NCBI GenBank assembly: GCA_036897095.1
Contig: JAYMSP010001862.1
Coordinates: forward strand, 1-28,202
From: Plantago elongata
Taxonomy: Eukaryota > Streptophyta > Magnoliopsida > Lamiales > Plantaginaceae
Direction: 5' to 3'
DNA: 28,202 nucleotides
The stretch's first letter is position 1. Each line of letters starts with the position of its first letter. The position numbers and the translations under genes are program-made. The notes below the pieces were generated by a model. It was not told where the DNA came from, ran no database searches, and saw nothing but the letters and a program-made list of their open reading frames with translations. This document shows, in pieces, positions 21,853 through 28,202 of the stretch.

Positions 21853-21860
21853 TATTTATA
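21853..21860 (-). promoter_or_regulatory. TATA box of the GDSL gene
   Basis: TATAAATA on the minus strand, about 90 bp upstream of the ATG at 21764. This is a good position for a plant Pol II core promoter with a 5' leader of roughly 60 nt. Confidence 0.65.
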
Positions 21861-22020
21861 TTTCGCGCTATGGAATTCGGGTGATTGACTAATTTCTGGA
21901 AGACGACTTTTTGTGGTAGGTGGGGACGGTATTTCATTGGTGCACACTATCTCATGTTTAAATTCTGAAGAATTAGAGTTGGTAAAATATTTATTTAATC
22001 ACAAAGTTGTACCTTAATTG

Positions 22021-22329
22021 TGTAACACTCTAAAATTTCATATCAAATTCAAAAAATTTAATAGAATTGAAAATGCTAATCATATAAAAAAGGTGAACCT
22101 TTTTTTTTAGAATCCACCTAGAAATACTTTATAGTAAGCGTGTTTGATTTTGAACAATCATAAGATGGGTTAAGAAGTCTCTCTGTTCGCGCATGAATGA
22201 GGCCAAAGTGCACGAACAAGGACTTGTGTTGGTACAGTGGGACCAACGTATCACTCGGAATGATGTTCATGAGTAACCGCGAAGGCCCAAAGGGTCAAGG
22301 CTCGACTTATTAGTGTTCGGGTCGTTACA
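22021..22329 (+). mobile_element. Cassandra-like solo LTR with a 5S rRNA-like domain
   Basis: The 309-bp segment starts TGTAACACTC and ends GGTCGTTACA, the ends of plant TRIM LTRs. Inside, 22133-22146 reads AGTAAGCGTGTTTG, matching the 5S rRNA A-box region (AGTTAAGCGTGCTTG). About 15 nt later, AAGATGGGTTAAGAAGTC (22162-22179) matches the 5S intermediate element/C-box region (AGGATGGGTGACCTCCTGGGAAGTC) with losses. A 5S-like internal Pol III promoter inside the LTR is the hallmark of Cassandra TRIM elements. No second LTR, primer site or clear 5-bp target duplication is present, so it is a solo LTR or remnant. It lies about 160 bp upstream of the GDSL TATA box. Confidence 0.75.
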
Positions 22330-24742
22330 ATATAATATTATTAATTAAATATCTAAACGACAAGTTAATATTCTTAATTATATATTTACAATATTTTTAT
22401 ACAATATCAATAATATTTTATACTATTTTTATATATACGTTTAACACTAATAATTTTTATTAGTAAAATTTTGTAATGTTTTTTTAATATAATTGTAATG
22501 TAGGCCGGTTTATTTAGTCTCCACATAAAATCAGTTTCAGGAGATCTATGGTTGTCTAGTCTAAAATTGAAGTTGGGACAATTAAATTTTCAGGATCTCT
22601 TATATCAATTCCAATTATATACGAAACAACTCACTACTCATCTACTTATTCATCATTTAAATAATTCCAAATTCTCTATTTATAAACAAACGGTTGATTT
22701 TCATTATTTTACTATTCAACATATCCACTTTCGTTACTTAGACGTTAGATCACTCCCAAAGTTTCAATGAAGGAACACTCGCGATCCTCTATGACATTTT
22801 AATACAACATCTTCTATGACATTTATTGGATGTTTGACGTACTTACAATTATTAATAATTCTTTTCGTTTTCAACTTGTCCATAATTAAACTTGATTGGA
22901 GTTAAATAAACCAAGACATAAAATGAGTACATAAACTCTATAAATTAGGATAATTTAATAATTAATAGAAGGAATCAAATAGTAATAATAAATAATAAAT
23001 AATATTATTATTCATGTACTTACGTGCTTTTGTTTCTCTAAGATTTTATGGGAAAACAGAAAACTTATTAAGTAAGTTATTATTAATATTAATTGAATAC
23101 TTTAACAAAAATAAGTAGTAATATATACTTATTATTATCTTAACCTCTCTTACTAAACAATAAAGTCTTGTTTTAATTTTACATTGTAATAGTACGTACC
23201 AACAAATCATTTTGAACTTAAAAAAGAAAATATTTGGTAATAATATGATTCTAATTCCAAGATTTACAACTTAAAAAAAACAGTTAGTTGATATATATAA
23301 TTTTTGGTTTGTATTTGAACATATATATTAACATGTATTTTATCAATGTTCACGTTTCAAATTCAAAAATAAACACTATGATAAGAAATATTTTATCATA
23401 ATTTATTTAATATTTTGATCCTTAATCTATGATAATAATAATTATTATTATAATTATAATTATTATAACTATAATTATTATTATAATAATTATTTTATTA
23501 TATTTTTTACTCAAATCAAGTCTAATTATAGACAAGTAGAAAATGAAAATAATTGTTAGTAATTAAATTGTGGACACATATCAAACATCTGATGAATGTT
23601 ATAGAAGATGTTGTATCTAATGTAGTCGTTATACTGGTTGTACCTCACGGTCGGCCGCTCCTAGAATCGGCCTTCCTATGGCCAATCCTGGAGCAAAGAC
23701 TCCAATTTTTTATTTTATTTTTTGTGTGCGGGGACAGTTGGGTGCTGCTCACACTTTTATATTTGTTAGTTTTTTTAAAAATTATAATTAGTAAAATATA
23801 TAATATAAAACTATTAACAATATATTAATTTTTTATGATTTTTCGCTCTCTACAAATAACGATCACTCTTGCCTATAGTTTGGTAATTTTAAATTTTACG
23901 ACTCTTACAATAATAACTAAAATATATGTTTATAAATGCAATATGATTAATTCTAACTTCTAAGTACTTTTATAATATTTTAAGCAAGTTAAAAACTTTT
24001 ATTCATGATCATCGAATGACCTGTTGATCAAGATTTTTTTTCTATTCATCGTCGCCCACCGCAACTATTCACGGTCGTGTCCATAACCTATTGGACATGA
24101 TCTTACAAGGCTAATGACTTCATATTCACACCGTTTACTGGCACAGTTCTCGCTTCTCAATTGGAATCCGTTTTCTTTTGTTTCTTCTTCTTCTCGGCAT
24201 CTCAGTTCTCGCTTCTCTTCTTCTTGATTTTCCAACCAACCATGGCGATTTCTTGATCAATTTCTACTCTATTCTAAGGTGATTCCATCTTTACAACAGT
24301 ACTAATAAGTTGAATTCTTTAACCAAGTTATATTTTAAGATTTTAAATTATTCTACTTAATTAGTTACTATATTTTTGTAGTTCAAGAAGAATGTTGATT
24401 TGTAATTTTGATGAAGTCTTTCAAAGTGCAATGTTTTTGTAATTGTTTGTATAATTTCGTGCTTCAATTATATTTATTTTGTGGAATTTCTATTTATTGT
24501 TTCATCATTTTGAGATTGCTGAATGCCACTTTGTTGTGTTCCGCGGCTACTTTTATATGATATCGAGATGCTATGTAGATTTTGGTGGTGAGTTAAATTT
24601 TTGTCATATTCTATAAAAAAAAGCATGTACTTAGTTTCTACACCGACAAATAATTATTTTGTCCATCCATGTTCTAAACATGCTTGGACATTGAACAATC
24701 TATTTTTTAATTGATGTACTTATTTACTTACTCTAAATAATT
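22330..24742. other. AT-rich intergenic DNA with a small GC-rich patch
   Basis: Mostly AT-rich with no supported gene. A locally GC-rich patch (about 23636-23760, with GGTCGGCCGCTCC) and another at 24045-24110 (CGTCGCCCACCGC) stand out and could be the two ends of an unclassified MITE, but I could not align them convincingly. At 24150-24260 a TC-rich stretch (TTTCTTCTTCTTCTCGG) resembles a plant 5' leader; the ATG that follows at 24241 is closed by a stop after four codons. Confidence 0.4.
23432..23505. repeat. AT-only inverted repeat cluster
   Basis: The sequence is composed almost wholly of ATA/TTA/AAT units arranged so that it can fold back on itself several ways (for example AATAATAATAATTATTATTA). 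It is a low-complexity AT microsatellite, possibly forming cruciforms. Confidence 0.85.
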
Positions 24743-24750
24743 CATATAAT

Positions 24751-25010
24751 ATTTAAAATTGGTGGACTATCTCAAAAAAGAAGCATGCCACATGGACAAG
24801 AATTCTATGTGGCAAATTTTTCTCCAAAATAATTCATTTTTTAATGATCATATTTTGTAGTGAAAAATAAATCATGCATATTATTTAAAAGTGGTGGGCT
24901 ATCTCAAATGAGAAGCATGCCACATGAACAAAAATTCTATGTGGTAAATTCTAGCTTCAAAATAATTAATTTATAAATCATCCTATTTTGTTGGAGAAAA
25001 TGTATCGTGC
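24751..25010. repeat. 132-bp tandem duplication
   Basis: Copies start at 24751 and 24883. Both have ATTTAAAATTGGTGG/ATTTAAAAGTGGTGG, then GAAGCATGCCACATG, AATTCTATGTGG and AAATAATT at equal spacing. The copies have diverged by about one base in ten. Function unknown. Confidence 0.85.
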
Positions 25011-25768
25011 AAATTCTTTCTCATCTTATATTTAATTACGTTATGCGGTGACAATCCAATCTTTTTTTTTTTTGATAACCTTTCTATTTTTATGGTGATA
25101 TAAAATCTGTTTAATCCAAATTTGATGTATTTAATCACTAATTACCAAACCAATTGAGTTGTAAATAAGACAAAATGAAAAATTATTTACCTAAGTACAC
25201 AACCTTTTGATATTAACATAATCAAAATTTCATTAACACGGCCTCCTATCATATCTTAGAAAAAATAAAAAATATTTTATCTTTTTTTGCCATACGTTAA
25301 TTTTTTATGCCAACCAATTTCAATTTTGATTTAAATTTACTCTTATATAATAATGTCAATATTTAACCAAGTTATATTATATTTTTAATATCTTATCATA
25401 TGATTTTCTAAATTATTTATAATTTTAGTTTAAGAGTAATATTTTTATTGCAAATGAATAACATTAAAATTTGAAATTGGAACGAAAGGAGTTTAGTCGC
25501 ATAAATTTTAGTGCGTTAAAATCCTTTGAGTAGAGAGTTGATATGATAACTTCTATACTATTAAATAAAAATGTGGTTGGAAAAAAACCTATAAGTCCAT
25601 ACATTATTCGCAATATTTACATATTAATATGTAATATATTGTTGATTTAATCATGGGATAGTTGACACATAGCCTTATTAGTATTTGAAATATTTGAAGT
25701 TATAATTATTTTGATATCTTGAAAAGTTTTTATATTAAATAAGGAATATAAATTGAATTTTATGTAGA
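25011..25768. other. AT-rich intergenic DNA, no gene seen
   Basis: Very AT-rich, including a 14-base T run near 25058-25071. No ORF, RNA gene or named repeat is supported. Confidence 0.45.
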
Positions 25769-26083
25769 GATGTTAATATTTGCATGGTATAAACTTTTGA
25801 CCATTTGGAAGAATTTTAATTAAACTTTATAGTGCAATTCAATTTCCACATATATTTACTTATGATGAATTCATGTTCATTTTAATTATCGTGATGTTAA
25901 TATTTGCATGGTATAAACTTTTAACCATTCGAAAGAATTTTAATTAGACTTTATAATACAATTCAATTTCCACGCATATTTACTTATGATGAATTCATGT
26001 TCATTTTTATTATCGTCATTTAATAAAGTTTAATTTTCATGCACATTTACTTATGATAAATTCGTGCACATTTTAATTTCCAG
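25769..26083. repeat. 124-bp tandem repeat, two copies plus a partial third
   Basis: Copies at 25769-25892 and 25893-26016 share GATGTTAATATTTGCATGG, TATAAACTTTT, AATTCAATTTCCAC and CTTATGATGAATTCATGTTC. A third, shortened and more diverged copy (to about 26083) keeps CATTTACTTATGATAAATTC. No coding content. Confidence 0.88.
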
Positions 26084-26610
26084 GAGAGGGAGTATAGGGG
26101 TGCAGAATTCATAATTTTATTTCACATTATGATATAAAAATAATTAAAAAATAATTTCACTTTCAATCGTTTGAATGGAATATAGCATAGTTATAACTTA
26201 TATGATATATGAATAGTAATGAGTTTTATATGAATTAGAAGAAATAATATTTTATCTTATATAGTTAGAGATTTACTACCTATTCGATATAAAGTTAAAA
26301 ATGAGTTAAACGGAAAAAAATTAGTTGAATTATAATATTTTGAATAGAGCTAAAGTGTTATGGAGTTTATTTGATTGTCATATAAGGTTAGTTTTTGAAA
26401 TTATTTAATTAGTATAAAGTTGTTAGTATGATTGAAAATTAAAGAGATATAAAGAGTAATGTGGAAAGAGAAACATAATTGTAATTGAAGAAAAATTGAG
26501 TTTAAATATTGCACAAATTAAACTCTAAACAAGTAATAATTCTAATTGAGAAATTCAATTCAAATGACAACGAACTCTAGGATTGGAAAAATTCTCACTT
26601 ACTAAATTGG
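26084..26610. other. AT-rich intergenic DNA, no gene seen
   Basis: AT-rich sequence leading into the second Helitron relic. Nothing recognisable. Confidence 0.45.
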
Positions 26611-27060
26611 ATGTTCTCACTTTGTTTGTCAAAATTTCAATCTAGAGCTCAAGCTAAATAAAGACCAGTTGGAGAATTTTGCTCTTGAGATTGAAGAGTT
26701 CCTTTCTAGGAATGAGTCCAGCTTGAGTTGGATTGTAGATTTGTCCATTCCGAATAGTGTCATATATTTTAAAGTTGGTTAGTATTTTTCAGCCATTGTC
26801 ATCTCTATATATATGTTACATGTTCGAGAGTCACAAGCAATAAGGGACTAAAGGTTTTACATTGTATTCTAATTAAATTCTAATGATAAAGTTAATAATA
26901 CCTCCCATGTTTTCACTTTGTTCGTCAATATTTCAATCTAGAGCTCAAGCTAAATGAGGACCAGTTAAAGAATTTTGCTCCTGCGATTGAGGAGTTCCTT
27001 CCTAGAAATGAGTTCAACTTGAGTTGGATTGAAGATATGTTCATTCCAAACAGTGGTCAT
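26611..27060 (+). pseudogene. Helitron helicase segment, duplicated (decayed)
   Basis: Two direct copies, 26611-26760 and 26908-27060 (offset 297 bp), encode NLELKLNKDQLENFALEIEE and NLELKLNEDQLKNFAPAIEE, then FL-RNE-S/F-x-LSWI and IPNS. They resemble the plant Helitron helicase segment 'L.DEQ..N..L.EIE..L..N..SL......MP.P', which lies just before the helicase motor region. The second copy ends at a TAA. The 147-bp spacer between the copies is AT-rich. Confidence 0.6.
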
Positions 27061-27115
27061 AGATAATGGCATGAATAATTTGATACGTGGAGAGATATCC
27101 TAAGATGTTGATGAT

Positions 27116-27440
27116 ATGATTGAGCAACATAGTCATTTGAGGCGAAGACCATACATTTCGTACCTAGAATGGTACTCACACATTCTAAACTTACCAAGTT
27201 TCTTATTAGATTCCATTGAAGATAATTTCTCATATAAGTTTGTAATTAATGCGATGACTAACAACAAGAGTCAAGGACAAACATTATCTAAGGTTGGACT
27301 TTATTTTCCAAAATTTATTTTTAGTCATGGTCAACTCTATGTGATTATTTCTAGAGTCGCAATCAGGAGAGGTCTCAAAATTTTAGCACTAGATGAGGAA
27401 GGCAATCCAACATATACAACTATGAACGTTATACTACTCA
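27116..27440 (+). pseudogene. Helitron PIF1-like helicase C-terminus (fragment)
   Basis: The open frame carries the last conserved helicase block: NAMTNNKSQGQTLSKVGLYF, then SHGQLYVIISRV and RRGLKILALDEEGN..TTMNVI. These correspond to the family's 'FAMTINKSQGQTL..VGLYLP..VFSHGQLYVA.SRV.S..GLK.L..D..G.....T.NVVY'. SQGQTL and SHGQLYV..SRV are superfamily-1B motifs V/VI used in ATP and DNA binding. The ATG at 27116 is not the natural start: upstream motor motifs are missing, and residues before about 40 are unrelated. After NVI the frame runs into TRIM LTR sequence, so the last 20 or so residues are not helicase. Confidence 0.85.
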
Positions 27441-27532
27441 ACATCCCACATCGGTTCAAAGTGAAAGGGATGAATGATTTATATGAAGACCATCATTCTC
27501 ATATGATATGATGATGCCTTTTGAGTGGACAA
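27427..27532 (+). mobile_element. Fragment of the TRIM LTR family
   Basis: The segment has the order of the head of the LTRs at 8169 and 8585: CAACATCCCACATCGG, AAAGTGAAAGGGATGAATG, ATATG, CATTCTCATATGATATGATG and GCCTTTTGAGTGG, the last matching GGCCTTTCGAGTG at 8666. Only about the first 100 bp of an LTR is present. It stops where the helicase sequence resumes as a second copy. Confidence 0.65.
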
Positions 27533-27618
27533 AACATTATCTAAGGCTGGACTTTATTTTCCAAAACCTGTTTTTAGTCATGGTCAGCTCTATGTGATTT
27601 TTTCTAGAGTCGCAGTCA
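27527..27618 (+). pseudogene. Second copy of the helicase SQGQTL-SHGQLYV segment
   Basis: This segment repeats 27274-27360 with a few differences and encodes GLYFPKPVFSHGQLYVIFSR. That is closer to the usual helicase consensus (P.PVFSHGQLYV) than the upstream copy, so it is not a recent copy of it. It is cut at 27618 by the CACTA end. Confidence 0.8.
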
Positions 27619-28202
27619 CACTACAAAAAACTGGGGTTTTAGCGACGCCTTATCCGTAGCTAAAACCCCAGCGATTCATCGACGGTCTAACGACAAATAA
27701 AAACGGGCGTCGTTAAAACGCCCGTGGTTAGGTATTTAGCGACGGATAAGTTATCCGTCGCTAAACTGGGCAGATTTTTAAATTTTTTTTTTCATTAATA
27801 CCTAATTTGATCGTATTTAACCTGATCATCACCCAATATAATTGTAAATGTAGAAAAGTAGGTTGGATTGCACGAAAATGTAATAAATGAAAAATGTAAT
27901 ATTCGCATACAAGTAAAAGTAAGTATCCTGAACAATAACGAGTTCAATAAATTCTAGTATTCTGATAATAAAACCTAGAACTATGAAGAAGAAGAAGGAG
28001 GATCATCATTAGACGAACTACGACCTTGGGCCAAGAGTTCCATCATCCGCTTCATCTCTTCGAACTGGCGATCGGTACGGGCCTGGTGAGATTCGAATGA
28101 GCTCTTCTGAGTATCAATCTCTCTATGGAGAGGATTCACAATGCTATCCACCTCTTCCTGTGTGTAATGACGACCGGTAGCTCGTGATCCGGTCGACTGA
28201 CT
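27619..28202 (-). mobile_element. CACTA (En/Spm) DNA transposon, 3' end, runs off the window
   Basis: The terminus CACTACAAAAAACTGG at 27619 is the standard CACTA end. It is followed by subterminal hairpins: 13-bp perfect arms CTGGGGTTTTAGC (about 27630-27672), an ACGGGCGT/ACGCCCGT pair near 27700-27725, and 14-bp perfect arms TTAGCGACGGATAA around one base (27738-27766). The coding region inside is on the minus strand, so this is the element's 3' end. The preceding three bases TCA would be one copy of the 3-bp target duplication; the other copy is outside the window. Confidence 0.88.
27981..28202 (-). CDS. CACTA transposon protein, C-terminal part (partial)
   Basis: An uninterrupted minus-strand frame of 73 residues plus TAG enters from the right edge. 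It reads STGSRATGRHYTQEEVDSIV, then EIDTQKSSFESHQARTDRQF, EEMKRMMELLAQGRSS, and an acidic and serine-rich tail (NDDPPSSSS). The Glu/Arg/Met-rich stretch looks helical and is like the C-termini of plant En/Spm-type (Ptta/TNP-like) transposon proteins. Codon use is balanced, with more GC than the surroundings. The start and the catalytic domain are outside the window, so integrity cannot be judged; the visible part has no defect. Confidence 0.75.
   Translation of the reverse strand, partial: SQSTGSRATGRHYTQEEVDSIVNPLHREIDTQKSSFESHQARTDRQFEEMKRMMELLAQGRSSSNDDPPSSSS

Noticed and set aside
22110-22185. A genuine 5S rRNA gene
   Set aside because: Only the A-box, intermediate and C-box region is recognisable and it is degenerate inside TG..CA LTR ends, so a Cassandra LTR explains it better.
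23553-23828. 91-codon plus-strand ORF
   Set aside because: It has no recognisable domain, begins without ATG context and ends in AT-rich low-complexity sequence; a chance ORF is the simplest reading.
23590-24110. A MITE bounded by the two GC-rich patches
   Set aside because: The candidate ends do not align convincingly as inverted repeats and no target duplication was found.

Overview
This window looks like AT-rich nuclear DNA of a flowering plant, most likely a eudicot. The evidence is two intron-containing plant genes with canonical GT..AG splice sites and a dense layer of typical plant transposable elements: Ty1/copia, Cassandra and TRIM LTR elements, Helitrons, CACTA, hAT and other MITEs, and tRNA-derived SINEs. 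I see no bacterial operons, ribosome binding sites, CRISPR arrays or intact tRNA genes. I cannot fix the family from sequence reading alone.

Two genes look intact, both on the minus strand. The first (504-1794, three coding exons, 131 residues) is a small protein of the UPF0235/DUF167 (YggU, human C15orf40) family. The second (18327-21764, five coding exons, 351 residues) is a GDSL-type esterase/lipase with signal peptide, GDS serine block, SGND block and the C-terminal D-x-x-H pair. A TATA box lies about 90 bp upstream of its start codon and a Cassandra-like solo LTR lies about 260 bp upstream. In both genes I reconstructed the exons by hand, and all phases join without a stop.

The rest is repeat-derived or unassigned. 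1.9-4.2 kb: two SINE-like insertions and an LTR-like, purine-skewed block. 5.4-10.8 kb: a Helitron graveyard with scrambled pieces of Rep and helicase, including an exon-intron-exon unit repeated nearly three times with a period of 531 bp. A 646-bp TRIM-like LTR element (8169-8814) sits inside one Rep piece, and removing it with one target copy restores the local reading frame. 11.9-14.4 kb: MITEs, including a textbook hAT MITE (13955-14368) with a perfect 8-bp target duplication. 14.5-16.5 kb: a 5'-truncated copia element on the minus strand. 16.75-16.90 kb: an array of short perfect hairpins. 22.3-26.6 kb: mostly AT-rich DNA with tandem duplications. 26.6-28.2 kb: a second Helitron relic, broken by a TRIM LTR fragment and then by the end of a CACTA transposon whose coding region runs off the window.

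The two genes show no functional link; they are separated by about 16 kb of transposon debris. I did not find a convincing undescribed biological system. The most informative structures are the nested insertions, the triplicated Helitron unit, the 5S-like LTR near the GDSL promoter, and the hairpin array.
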